From NCBI GenBank assembly GCA_008508345.1, contig QNGE01003862.1, positions 3,882 through 67,881 on the forward strand: a DNA stretch of 64,000 nt. The letters are read 5' to 3'. Position 1 is the first letter of the stretch. Each line of letters starts with the position of its first letter. Below are positions 25,044-36,559 of the stretch, one piece after another. Both the position numbers and the translations under genes were made by a program. The stretch is from Paragonimus westermani. Lineage: Eukaryota; Platyhelminthes; Trematoda; Plagiorchiida; Troglotrematidae. Under the pieces are notes generated by a model, which saw only the letters and a program-made list of their open reading frames with translations, was not told where the DNA came from and searched no databases.

Positions 25044-28000
25044 ATATCAGTCTTTTGTCTGGTGTATTCAAATTACTTTTTAACTGACTTCTAAACCAGG
25101 TCTGAAGTATGGTCTCGTCTACCTGAAACGAACCTCAATTTGCACACCGGAATGTGAATCGGAATAAAGCCCTCAATTTCTTGTTTGTGACCAAAGTGTT
25201 TGTGTTGGTTGCACAAGGTTTTTTAAGGAATGGTACGTGAGAAATATGACATTTTCGTAGCCAGGAACTCAACTGTGTTGATAATTCTACTCATGAAAGA
25301 AACATCAGACCGTGTCATCTTTCTCCGTTGGAGTTGCACCGTTAGAGTTCAGTAAAAACCGAGACAACAACTATTTATCTGAGACCGTGTACATATCCTT
25401 TGTTTTATTAAGGATTTTCTTAAGCAAGGTCCATCAATTCAAATGTTATTGAAAGCCCCCAGCTTGCTTTTGGCAAGGGACGGATCAATTGTGTTTGTCT
25501 CAATGAAACCAATTCATGAGCACTTTTAATTACTGCTTGGAAGAGCACTGACAAATGACCGTTCAAACGTGTGGTTTCTGTAGGCATTACCAGATTTGAT
25601 AAACAACGGCAAGAACAGTTTTCAAGAATAAGTGAACTATTGGACTGATAGTTTGTCCGTTGTGTACACTGTGGTTATCATTTACTGCAACACTCATAAT
25701 GCAGGCTAATTCGGTGCTGGAAAGAAACCGAGTTAAACAACAAAACAACAGTTGAAAGCATGTTATATGCACCGGATTCATGGTTTGAACAGTACAGATT
25801 GCTATATGAAGTTACGACACCTTCCGGGTAGTCTAAAACTCGCCAAGCTTTGTGTTATCGCCACTAAGCAACATTAGGGATTTGACAACGCTAGGTAACC
25901 CAGGCCCAGGAGGAATGGAGTGTTGGATTCTTAAAGTAGATCTCTGAGGAGCACGGGTGTACGAGTGAAATCATCCAGACCACTGACTGTTCATTTTAAC
26001 GTTAAACCTCTATGCATTTCGATACGTTTCTAGCCATCTGAGTTAGCTCGCATCGAAATCTTAGTTGTGGAAGTTCCGTAGCAGAATGGAGCGATTAGTT
26101 CTGTCAAAAGACAGGGAAAATCAAAACAGTCCACATAAGTGGCAATCCCGCATCAGAAGCACTTGTCTAAAAGTTACAAGTAATCATCAGATCTCTGATG
26201 CATGTATGTCCGTTATGGTGATCCCTTGCTAACAGGTTCGTAATCTGCTATCTTGACCCGAAGAGTATCATCCAGTAAGCTGTCTACTAATTTATAGGTC
26301 GTTTAGAACGACGCTGTTGGTCGGCAGGTTGCTGTTTTTTTGCGTCTACCTTTCAAGGCAGATGTGACCATGAAACGCCTTCAGTCGTTCCAACAAATGA
26401 CAAAGAACATGTGAACCGTACTCTTAACGGTTCTCCCAATTCAGCAGGACAGGAATAGCAGATCTGTGTCGGGTGACTTGTTATCTAGTAGGTTTCTTAA
26501 TTTGTTTCTGCCTTGTGATAAACATATTCACGATGTGTCCAGAGGGCGCAAGTGATAAGCAGCTATGCACACTTTCTCACTAAGAGTTCTAACCTCGTGA
26601 GCGCGCCGATGGTATGAAGTTGCGATATACTGGCCCTACTACGACCTGCTACTTCATAGCCTAGGATACATTTCCTGCTTTCTAGTAATATCAAAATACT
26701 GTTACGTCAGCAGAACCCGGAGCTACTGGCCTTTAGCGAAGCCATGCTGATTAGAGCTCACCAGCTGGCGCTGTGTGCACAAAAGTGGGTGGAGCAACCT
26801 ACAGGGTTGCCGTGGTGGTGATGACATAATACGTGATGTGATTGTATGCGTGTCCATACCCTGTCTATCCCTAATTGTCTGTCATATATAACTTGCATGT
26901 TTTACGTTTGCGACTGATGAGAGTAAACGAAGTGTTAACATATCGCAACATATGTCCTCTTTCTGCGCTGATGAACTTATTGAAGGGAACTCAGTGTTTC
27001 AAATATCGTGGTGACAGAAAAACCGATCCTTTCTGATAACATCCATGGTGTGACTGTGCCATGTAATTTATTTAGCAGGCACAAGTTCAGCCCGAACCTC
27101 CAAACCATCTGGTCAGACTGAAAACCGATTAAGCACATGTGTCGTCTGACCCGAATCACACAAAGTCTGTGCACTTAAAATTCCATGGTTTTCATTTACC
27201 TTGGTTTTACTTAAATTAGTTATTTCTTCCTGAAAAAGTACATTCTATTTAGCCGGAAATCATCAGACTGTAGAGAAAGTTACGTGTTCACTTTCTGACT
27301 TTGAACTTTTAGTTATATACGACGTGCTTTTGGATTTGAGGTTTTCGATACTTCGGTTCATTAAACTTTGTCCACAGAATTTCTCGGTCTGGTTGGTTGT
27401 TTGCTTCAAGTTTCAAAGATTCATTGAAAGATCCTCTTGATTTGAACTTCGGCTGACTGATTGAGTACTATCGAGGATGTGATTTGCCCAAAGCTGTTCA
27501 TGTTTCTCTATGACATTTACGGTTTAGCATACTGAAGGAAAAACATTTGGAAGAACAGATAAACTGAGTCTTCTGAAACGAAACGTGATTCATTTAGAGC
27601 GTTTGTTCAGCTCCGATTAACGTAGCTGAATGGGTATCGAAAGTCTTGTGACAAACGGCAGCTCGTAAACAACTTCGTGTGGTCTAAAAAGCCTACGAAA
27701 AATTATTTATTCTCAACTTTTTTCACGCTGTTCATGTCTCAACATTATTGACACGGTCACAAGTAATGTCAAAAGCATCAGGAGTAATTTTGAACTGCAT
27801 TCTGTAATTGCCATGACTATGTTCAGTATGAACGGGATAAAATGAAGTTTGTACAATTTTTAAAGTGGGTAGTAAGCACACGTTGACATGATTTTCTGAA
27901 GTGTTTAAGATTTCTACTGATTTGGATCGTTAGTTAAAAGTAACCTAATTAACATACAAGTCAAAGCGGCCCCAATTTTCAAGTGCGGGATGTGTGATGT

Positions 28001-31000
28001 TGGATTACGTCCACGTGAAATCCTGTCAAATTTTTGTTGATTATGTAAACTTAGTAAAAATATATACTTTTAATGCGTAAGTGAAAACAAATAATTAGCG
28101 AGTACGGTAAAGTAAGACAGGGGATAGAATATTATTCTGCGCAAGTCGAAACTTCGATAAACGTTCTCATACTTTTTAGCCATCCTGTAATTTATCTGGT
28201 TACATAGTCATCACTTGACAGACAGATGTACGGATTGCTAAGGATTAAATCTGAGTGCAATTCGAGATCCAGACTGCTGTCTGGTATTCGACAGAATACA
28301 TCACAGACGACTGAACAGACGAGCAATTAGAGTGAACTACAATGCCCAAACTACTCAGACCGGCCCATTTCAATTATCCTAGGCCTACGTGTATAGTTGG
28401 CGAGAATAGTAACTACTGCCAGTGCATAACCGTTTGTTTCCCACTTGGCGCCTGTCGTTTGTGCGAGTATTGTTGAATGTGAGCAATTTATCCAGACGAC
28501 ACTTCTTGTTTCAGTTTTTACGTGTGACTGTCAATACTTCATCGAATTTAGCAAAATCTAACCGGGGTCGATATAACAGGAAATGAAAGTCCGAAAGGTT
28601 GACAAACGTTTAGAATGTGGATATTAGAGTGATTAGTCAAGATTTTCCCCAGGCAGAATAGATGAAAAAACCATGTGAAACATCCAGGGTTAATGATTCA
28701 ATCACTACACCCGGCGCACCCATGGTACAAAATCAGGCCAGTTCAGTTCGTGTATTCCTCAACTGGAGGAAGTGAGTCGGTCACGTCCAAATGATTTAAT
28801 CTAGAACAGTTAACTGCAAATACACCAATGACTACTCTCAGGCATTCGTACAGTATCTTCTGATCACCAAATTGTCTGGCTTGCTCAAGCTTTTGCCCAT
28901 GAAATATCTTCGAAGTCACATTAACTGAAATATTCTCAATATTATGGAACTGTAGGCGGTTTGAGAACTAAGATTAACAGACTTTGCGGTACTCATCAAC
29001 TAACCCGATATTGATTAGCAAGTGTAAAAACCACCTTTGAAATACATTTGTATTCGGCATTCATCGTCTTAACAATGCTGGCGGTCCATTTCCAGTCTTT
29101 ATTCAACAGAGTCCAGCAGAAGAGGTCAGGCATCCATTCTCAGTATAAAACCTCACATTGGATCACACCAGTATGTTTCACAACGAGGTTTGTTTGAAAC
29201 AAAACTTTGAAGAAAAGCCAGGCTAATCGGATAATAATGATTTTAGGCAGTGCGAAGTTTTCATAAGTTCGTAGTCAGAAGCTAATCAAAGACAGACAAA
29301 GATAACGGACGAACCAAAACTTAACAAATGATTTGTTGCGACACGATGATTCGGAACTTGAAACGACCGGATAATCTGAAGTGCAGCCAGTAACTATGAG
29401 TAGTGACCTTGACTAATCCGAATACATGCTAATGCCAAAGAATTCACATCATTAAAATAATGTTCTTACCGTGCAGCCAAAGAACCGGTGTTCAGTTTTG
29501 TAACCGTCCCAAACCTGTCTTTCCAAACAAACAATTGGTCTGTCCTGTGTAGTTGTGTATTCTTCTTCGGCAACTTTGGGTTAACTATGGCTTACTTTCT
29601 TATCGCTGACATGAAAGTATTGACCTCATGTCACAGTCAAGTGAACTTTCGGCTATCAGGATGTATTTCACACTATTAGAAATAGCATAAGGGATTTCTT
29701 CAACGTTTTAATGGAATCTGAAACCTGGAGCATCTGGATAATCACTTACTTGAAATAATTCGAATGAAAACCAATAGGTAAAAAGTATGATTTCGTGTCA
29801 AACGACGACATAAACGCCACTTCCGAGGTACACGCTACTCTAACGTATTCAGCCATTTAACCTCAAGGCAAAAGACAGAGACAAATCAACAAATCGATCG
29901 GAAAATAAATTAAAACTCTTCAGCGACTCTATAAATCAAACCACTTTTTGAGAGTTAGTTACAATTTCACTTAGAAGTACACATTCAAGCACTTCGTGAG
30001 CAAATCCAGGGTGTTAAGGCTGCTTTGTGACTTAGTTGGCAATGTTACATGACGTTGATAATCCACAAAAATAGCCACATCAGCACCATCAACGCCTAGG
30101 TCAAATGAAGCTGATGGAATTCTCTTTCACACCTCAAAACCTGGTACAATATAGCTTAGCGCATCCACTTTTTAAAGTGACACTGACGAATCTAACGGAA
30201 ATTACAGCAAATTTGTTTTACTAAACCGTCGTATAAGTCGATACTTCTAATATGAAATCACATGAGATTGTTTCAAATTGTAGTAATGAACTCCAATCTT
30301 ATAGCTAAAGAGTATTAAAGAGTATTAACCGTATTTAAAAAATACGTAATTCGGTTGAAGATTGTGTGCACTGCTAACTAGTTGATCGGCTTCCATGTAG
30401 ATGCTGCGCTTTCTATAATGCAGAGGTTTTTTAATGTTCATTCCATCTGGATTCTTCGCCGATCTGAACCCGGTATCAGGAAGTTCCAAACCACACAGTA
30501 AAGAATCTCATCAATTAAGAGACCCAGATTTACATCTACAGTGAAATGACTGTAGTAACTGTAGCTATGCGTAAACGTTTATTACTGTTACTAGTGATCT
30601 AATCACGAATACAGAAGAGCTTCGGTTAGCACAATTCTTCACCTAACTCATCAGTACATCTACTATTCCTAACAAGTTGCATACATACCGCATACACAAA
30701 CAAACCCACCACCACTCAGTTACTAAGTCATCCCAACCTCCATGACTGTTACCATTACGCGTATGCACATTCCGGTTTTGTATACATAAGCCCGATGAAT
30801 TGTATGTCTGATGAGAAATACCGAAACTTTGACTTTCCATCAATTTGTAGTCCGTTTACTTTGTAATATTTATAGTTGTCCGAATGTATGAAACGAAAAA
30901 TTATTTAACATTTGCTATGCAAGATTTTGACTTGATCCTGTTGCTGAAGAAACAACGCGCAATGTTGTCAAATCAAACGGGTAAAAACGTTTAAATATTT

Positions 31001-31780
31001 ACAGCGTAACGTTCTCTTAAGCCGAATCAGGGACAGCTTTCATGCAGTGAATCCAGCCAGTTTACAACCGTCGCTTGGGAGAACTTGCAATAAACAGTAG
31101 AAAATGTAACGCAAAACAAAGTTTGTCCTGGAGTAAATAATCCGTATTGCGTATTAACATAATGTGTACACAAATAGATTCCAGATAGCAGCTTGACTAA
31201 ACGAAACTGGTAAACTGGTTGAGCAACTAGACTGAGAATTGAGTCTCGGAAAACTGAAGGAAGTAAACATGTTGATCGCGCCACAGTGATTTGTCAAACA
31301 GGGCAAGTCTGTTACAAGTCTTTCAAACTAGACGAAATTATTTACCGTACAAAAGGACCCAACTGCGAGAAATCTGCACTTCGAAAAGAAATGCCACGAG
31401 TACAACGAAATATATTCAAACAGGCAAGTGAACAAGGTCGGATTTGTGTCAGTGGAATTACTGGGTTCCACCTTCGTGTATGATATGATTTTGGCCAATT
31501 CGCTTGAGTATAACATAGAGTTTCGCGCAAATAAAACCTCCTCAAGTTGTTGCAAAGTGAAGTGCATTGATTAGCTCTGAAAGTCTTATTGCCCACTTTA
31601 GCCCGGATGCAGACTTTCTCCCAAGACTTTCGCAGTGGACTTTGAGTAGCGTTGGCCGATTGAGTTTTCAGAAATTAACTCATCTTACCTCTTTCTTAGG
31701 TTCGCATTCAATCGCGGTGTTATCGATTGGAGTTAACAGGCAGTAACTGTGTCTCCTATCGAGACGATCGGGCAACCTGA
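25044..31780. other. Long stretch with no supported gene
   Basis: Reading both strands I found no exon pair, transposase, RT motif or RNA gene. There is a small duplication (taaagagtat twice near 30305-30325) and scattered frames up to 85 codons without recognisable content. Confidence 0.4.
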
Positions 31781-31850
31781 TCATTGCTCACAAGTGAGAG
31801 TGGTTGAGCGTTCAGATTTGATAATTCGGTCGTGCCTAATGTGAGGTCAA

Positions 31851-31904
31851 TGGCGCAGTGGTTAACACGGTTGCCTCATGATTGGAATGGCCGGAGTTCA
31901 AATC
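31851..31904 (+). promoter_or_regulatory. Internal Pol III promoter of SINE copy 1
   Basis: The A box is TGGCGCAGTGG (31851-31861), matching TRGYNNARNNG. The B box is GAGTTCAAATC (31894-31904), close to GGTTCRANTCC. The spacing is typical of a tRNA-derived SINE head. Confidence 0.75.
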
Positions 31905-31923
31905 TCGGCCGTGGCAATGATAT

Positions 31924-31968
31924 GCACTACTGACGAGCTTTAATGAGAGTGAAACTCAAGTCTAGTGC
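31924..31968 (+). ncRNA. Hammerhead ribozyme (type I, minimal stem III) in a SINE
   Basis: The parts in order are: stem I 5' strand GCACUA (31924-31929), core CUGACGA (31930-31936), stem II GCUUU-AAUG-AGAGU (31937-31950, five pairs including wobbles), GAAA (31951-31954), a two-pair stem III closed by UCAA, and the cleavage triplet GUC (31960-31962). Stem I 3' strand UAGUGC (31963-31968) is a perfect complement of the 5' strand. All invariant hammerhead residues (CUGANGA, GAAA, UH) are present. Predicted cleavage is after C31962. Short stem III type I hammerheads are known from schistosome Smalpha SINEs and some Penelope-like elements. Confidence 0.88.
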
Positions 31969-32064
31969 TTCCTGTCGAAAGAGGCTGACTGGAAAGTCTA
32001 TCTGAATGCGGAGGCTGCGATCAAATGTGAATGATGGTCAAACTGAAAATAAACTTAAAATGTT

Positions 32065-33160
32065 TGCTAATGTGTGTGCACGAGGCTAAATGACAGATTA
32101 GATTCCAGTGAATAGACGGGAACAGTTTCACCCTGTGCTTCCACAAATTATTGCCATGAAGCAAGTGTTCTAGTTTTCTAGTTACCATAGTCAATGAATA
32201 TGTCTAATCCTCCGCACGCTTGAGATCGTACCTCACTACTGATAGGGGGCATTGACGGCTGGATGTTATGCAGGGAGAAAATGATTGAAAGTCAACCGTG
32301 CACTTTTTTTGGATAAACTTTTTTCAGCCTTCAGATTCTAGTTGTGTAGAAGTGAAAGCATATCGTGCAGATATTTGTTAGGTCGACAGATCAAACGATG
32401 ATATTTCCATGGTTCAGGTAAACAATCTTTCGGTACAGTTCTAATGGAAACAAACTGAGTTTCTGGATTGATTTTGATTTTCCAGGTAGCAAAATGGGTT
32501 AGTCCTTCAACAAAGGAAGTTGAAATTCTTTTATCTATGGAAATGAAACGTTGATGTGTTGGATTACTTTACAGTTTTGCCACAAAAATGAACCTACAAA
32601 ATCGAAACGGGAGTCAGTGACATGAGAGCTAATCATTCATCTGACACATTACCTAATGTGTTAGTTTGGACCAACAGTATGAACTTAGTTTGATAATTGT
32701 GATCGAAACCAACAAATCAAGTGCACCGTATCTTTCGCGGTACCCTTCAATTGTGACTGCTGGATGGTGCTATCACTCTCAGACCTATAGTGGAGTTGAT
32801 TTTATAGTGATCATTGAACAAACAAAACTCTTCACAAAATAACGGTAAATTCGCAGCAACCTGCATAATAGTTATAGTAGCATTATTGAAATAAAGGGGA
32901 GACGTATGTCTTGAGTTGTTACCATTTCGATTTAGTCTCATCAGTCACCAGCTTAAAACCGGCAAATTTTTATACAAAGGGTACGTAACAACAACACATG
33001 AACGAACTCGTGTGTTGGTTAGTGGACATCGTTAAACCAGTTCGCGAATTGATATCTCCCAGTTGTGCTCGTATTTCTTTTTAAGTGGCAGAAATTTCGG
33101 AGAACAATTTAATTAGTTCAGGAATGAGGTAATCGGTGGACACTGAATTCTTTTTGGTTT
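32065..33160. other. No supported gene
   Basis: A pyrimidine-rich acceptor-like site at 32318-32328 is followed by 17 open codons and a stop. This is too short to distinguish from chance. Nothing else is recognised before the PLE cluster. Confidence 0.35.
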
Positions 33161-33164
33161 TTGT

Positions 33165-33475
33165 ATCCCCAGGCAAGATGGTTGATTTCTGTGCGATTAT
33201 ATGTCTAGTCAGAATGTAAACCTGTATGTTTCACTAGGTCTTCTTAAATAACTCATTTCTGCCTTTATAGAAAACATCCCGATTGAATTTGAAGGTGTGA
33301 TCAATGGGCATAATGGTTGCGTACCTCTGGTTGACCCGATAGAACCCATATTGATGGGTTTATTTTTGGGAGTGCTTGAGAGGCAGTCCCATAAATGGTT
33401 TTCTCCTGTTTTGCCTTCAAAACGTTACCTAGAAGACAATCTAGTTATTACGGATGATGGGTCTTTCACTTAACC
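33165..33475 (+). mobile_element. Penelope-like element fragment (PLE copy A)
   Basis: An RT fragment that reads, around an intron-like insert (33216-33270), FLCDYMSSQN then IPIEFEGVINGHNG...DPIEPILMGLFLGVLE, and an active-site box RYLEDNLVITDD (PLEs have YVDD). It stops soon after, and copy B starts at an earlier RT position 65 bp downstream, so A is 3'-truncated and followed head to tail by B. Confidence 0.8.
33216..33270 (+). other. 55-nt GT...AG intron-like insert in PLE copy A
   Basis: The insert starts gtaaacctgtatgtttcact and ends catttctgcctttatag, with a donor, a pyrimidine tract and an acceptor. Its first 20 bases match the insert of PLE copy C with a few substitutions, and both follow CAGAAT. 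Copy B runs through the same position (YNVQFKF) without it. Confidence 0.65.
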
Positions 33476-33540
33476 TTGTAACAATTTGTATCTTTGATCT
33501 GGTGAATCCAATCAAAGAGACCAACTTGATTGAATAATCA

Positions 33541-34800
33541 ATGTTTTCTCTTGACTCCCATCGCTTATTTTTCAATGTCTCACTAAAGGAGACTATAGTT
33601 AATCTATGTGATTTTGTCCAGAGTAGTGACAGATATTCGGATACCACTGACCGAAGTCGAACGGTTACTTCATCTGTGCACATACAACGTGCAATTCAAG
33701 TTCAACGAAGGGATTCATCCATAGAGGGACGATGTCGCAATTGGATCGCCGTTGGGACCATTGTTTGTACACGTATTCATGACGAAATCAGAAAACGAAC
33801 GGCTCAGTTCACCGATGGGCCGACGTAATTTTTAGAAGAGGTATATTGAAAATATTCTTTGAATAATCGATGACAGCGTAAATCTAACCGACATCTTGAC
33901 CAGACTTAAATTCACACATCAAAATGTCAGATTTTCGTTAGTGACTGAAATGAATAGCCATTTGGGCTCTTTGGATGTACGTTCACGTCACCACGCTGGT
34001 GGTTCAGTTCAGTGCGCAATACACAGAAGTACGTGGAATGGTCAGCGTACTCATTTCAGTGGTTTTGTGCAACTTGCTCTGAAATGAAGTTTAATTAACT
34101 GCTTGTCGAACAGGACCGTAAGAATTTGCGCGGATGATACAATTGCTGAAGAATTGACAGTGACACTTACAATATTTACACAAAATGGCTACCCGGAAAG
34201 GTTCATACACAGAGCTATACAACAGCGGGGTGAAATGGACCGGCTCCATCTGACAGAAGAGAGAACTGCACGTCGGATTACCCTGCAAGGGCGACACGCT
34301 AGGTGAAACTATCAAACGTAGACTCAAGAAAGCGGTTAGTGCAACATTTTAGGCCACTCAATTACGTGCCCACTTTACGTCCAATCCAGTTTTGTGCTCA
34401 AGCCTTAAGATAAAGTGCCTGTTCTCGCAGCCTCAAATTGTGTATACTCATTCACCTGTTCCTGCGGAACCAGTCATGTTCGCCACACGACCAAATGCTC
34501 ATCTGAACCGGTCCGGGAACGTCACCCAGCTTGGTACAGCAGTGGAATCACGTAATCTGTCAGCAGTGCCATACCATCGCACCTGATAGATTCGAGTCAC
34601 TCTGTCAATATGATGGACACATTTCGTTCAGTCTATGGAGGTAAGGCCACTCAATCGGGGGCAGTGAGACGTGGGATTCTATCCACAGCGGAAGCTATTG
34701 GAATTCGTCCGTAGAACTCACGTCTGTGCGCCCAGAAACGTTTTGTTCACAGATCGGACCTGCCTTCGCCAACCCCACACCCTGTTACCCTTTCAAGACC
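33541..34800 (+). mobile_element. Penelope-like element (PLE copy B), RT to GIY-YIG
   Basis: The longest PLE copy, broken by stops and frameshifts. It shows LFFNVSLKETI (33568-33600), then CTYNVQFKFNEGIHP and VAIGSPLGPLFVHVFM (about 33677-33783), the active site replaced by RYIENIL (PLEs: RYVDD), LTRLKFTHQNVRFSLVTE (33896-33950), STWNGQRTHFSGFVQLALK, then FTQNGYPERFIHRA (about 34175-34215). The GIY-YIG domain (about 34437-34720) reads CVYSFTCSCGTSHVRHTTK, with the YIG tyrosine and glycine replaced. A terminal block STAEAIGIRP...CAQKRFV closes it. Catalytic residues of both enzymes are lost. Confidence 0.88.
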
Positions 34801-34997
34801 CATTGTTCAAGTTGATACTTGATTGCAGTGTGACATTGAGATGACTGACCTCATTAACCACCTCTTCCCTGTTTAACCCCTTAATGATTCCACTGTAGAA
34901 CCCCGTCCGTCAAACCTCATTGTCTCTTATAAAATGATGATTACTAACTGTTTCCCATTCTTAAAAATTTTCATCACTAGGTGTCAAGATGAAACAT

Positions 34998-35750
34998 TGC
35001 AACAATATACTTATCGAGGACCAATATACTGCGGGCAATATTTGTTATTGCTTATAAACGGGGATTAGTAAGTGCAATAATTCACAGAGCCAGAATGATG
35101 TGCACTGCAGATCGACTGGAGAAAAACCAGGAACCTACTAGAAAAACACTAAAGGATAATGAGTATCTGCAGAATTTTGTGGACATCCACAGTGAGAAGA
35201 AAAACCGAAGATGGAAAGCTACAGCGCGGAGGGGAAAACAAGTTTTCGTAAATTCAACCCTACGGTGACCACCTGCTCAACAACATTGGCCACAAACTGA
35301 TGTCGGCTTTGCAAGACACCTATCCAGATGTCCGTCTGCGCGTTCCGCCAAGCACCGGAGGCTTGGCTGCCCATAACTGTGATATGCACTCAACCGATTA
35401 GTCTGTCTCCTGCGCAGTATACCAGTCCAATTGCAGTTATAATGGTTTCTACGTAGGCATAACAGATCGATGTTCGTATCGATATGCGACAGAACCTATT
35501 CCCAAGTGGTTATTAATGCCAATGCCAAAAAACGACCTGCTGACTGCAACAAGCTCAAAAAGCCGAGCACCGTCGATCACTGAACACATATTAGCCAATG
35601 ATCGCGTAGAAGACTCTGTCAAATCGTTCGAGATAATATTACATGATAGTAACCCCAGAGTGCTGGTGATCAAGGGAACAACTCTTGTCAGAGATCTGTT
35701 GATTTTGTATGCACAGAAGACGCTAACTTACTCAATCTCCTTGCCATGAG
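34998..35750 (+). mobile_element. Penelope-like element 3' fragment (PLE copy D)
   Basis: It starts in the RT thumb (FVIAYKRGLVSAIIHRARMM, 35041-35100), continues CTADRLEK...LKDNEYLQNFV, then reaches the GIY-YIG domain: AVYQSNCSYNGFYVGITDRC (35417-35476), PIPKWLL, SITEHILANDRVEDSVKSFE, and a closing LVRDLLILYAQKT. The FYVGITDR motif keeps the YxG core, so the endonuclease is better preserved than in copy B. One stop sits just before it, near 35398. It follows B in the same orientation. Confidence 0.87.
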
Positions 35751-35894
35751 GATGAATAATGAAAGTTGACCGAACTGTTAAGATTTCACGAGGATCTCCT
35801 TGCTGCTTTGGCAAAAGGGACAGAATGAACCCAATGTTTTGAGTATCTTACTAATATTTGATGTATATATGCATAATTTGCTTGATAATGTAAT

Positions 35895-36145
35895 GGTATG
35901 CGATGGCGCTACAATTTCAGTGTTCCGCGGTGGCGCTGGTAAGTTCCAGCTTCAACGGTTCGAGAAATCTTGCCTGGGATGTCAATTCCTTGAATAATTT
36001 GGTGGGTTCCATGTGACAGTGGGTTGGGTGGGTAATCGAGCTGAAATTTGCATTTGGGCATGCTGTTTCTTTCGCTGGTTTAAATCCAACCAGAGTCCAG
36101 TTTTTTCGCAATTCGGCCTCTTCTACGCCCAAACTAGGTTCTTTT
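35895..36145 (+). repeat. tRNA-like foldback element, centre and right arm
   Basis: The centre (gttccagcttcaacggttcg, then agaaatcttgcctgg) matches the centre of the 36.6 kb element. The right arm has gtgacagtgggttgggtggg, an A-box-like tcgagctgaaa and a B-box-like ggtttaaatcc, and ends near ttttcgcaattcggcctctt. The left arm is missing. Confidence 0.65.
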
Positions 36146-36559
36146 CTTGCGGCGAATACAAAAGGGTAATAAAACTGTGTTGACGTTTAATAAACTGTCA
36201 GGACCCGAGTTAGCTCATCGCACTGCTTGTTAACAACATACCTCAGTAATCTGACAGGAAGGACTAGTCAGTGTTACTCCGGCGTCAGAATATGACCCAC
36301 ATAACGAACCTGGATCTACCGGCAAAAGTTCACTATTGGTCATACATTCGGTCACTAGTTTCACATGCAACCGAATGACTTCTAGCCTATTCATAGGAAC
36401 TAACGGAACAGCTGTTCTCTTTTTTGATTCACTTAACCTCAGAACTACTCACATGTAAACGTGGTTGAGCGTCTAAACCAGCTGATTTGTTGATAGCCCA
36501 TGTCAGGTTAGCAATGCAATGGGTGACCCAGTTGTCCTCCAAGAACGTGAAATGGAGTA

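Larger units (their letters stand above)
31785..32064 (+). repeat. Hammerhead-bearing tRNA-derived SINE, copy 1
   Basis: The copy starts around ctcacaagtgagagtggttg and shares cgtgcctaatgtgaggtca with the copies at 62.66 and 61.57 kb. It has a Pol III-type A box and B box, then a hammerhead ribozyme, then a tail beginning gaaagaggctgactggaaag. The A-rich 3' end is aaactgaaaataaacttaaa. Of the six copies seen here it is the only one with both an intact head and an intact ribozyme core. Confidence 0.85.

Noticed and set aside
26905..26930. ctgatgagagtaaacgaag as a ribozyme core
   Set aside because: Reads GAAG instead of GAAA and no stems form.
30795..30830. Plus-strand CTGATGAG...CGAAAC resembling a hammerhead core
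   Set aside because: Stem II has a single pair and neither stem I nor stem III can be closed nearby.
32915..32950. Minus-strand CTGATGAGACTAAATCGAAA resembling a hammerhead core
   Set aside because: Stem II of two pairs can form, but no stem III hairpin with a UH cleavage site and no stem I complement could be found.
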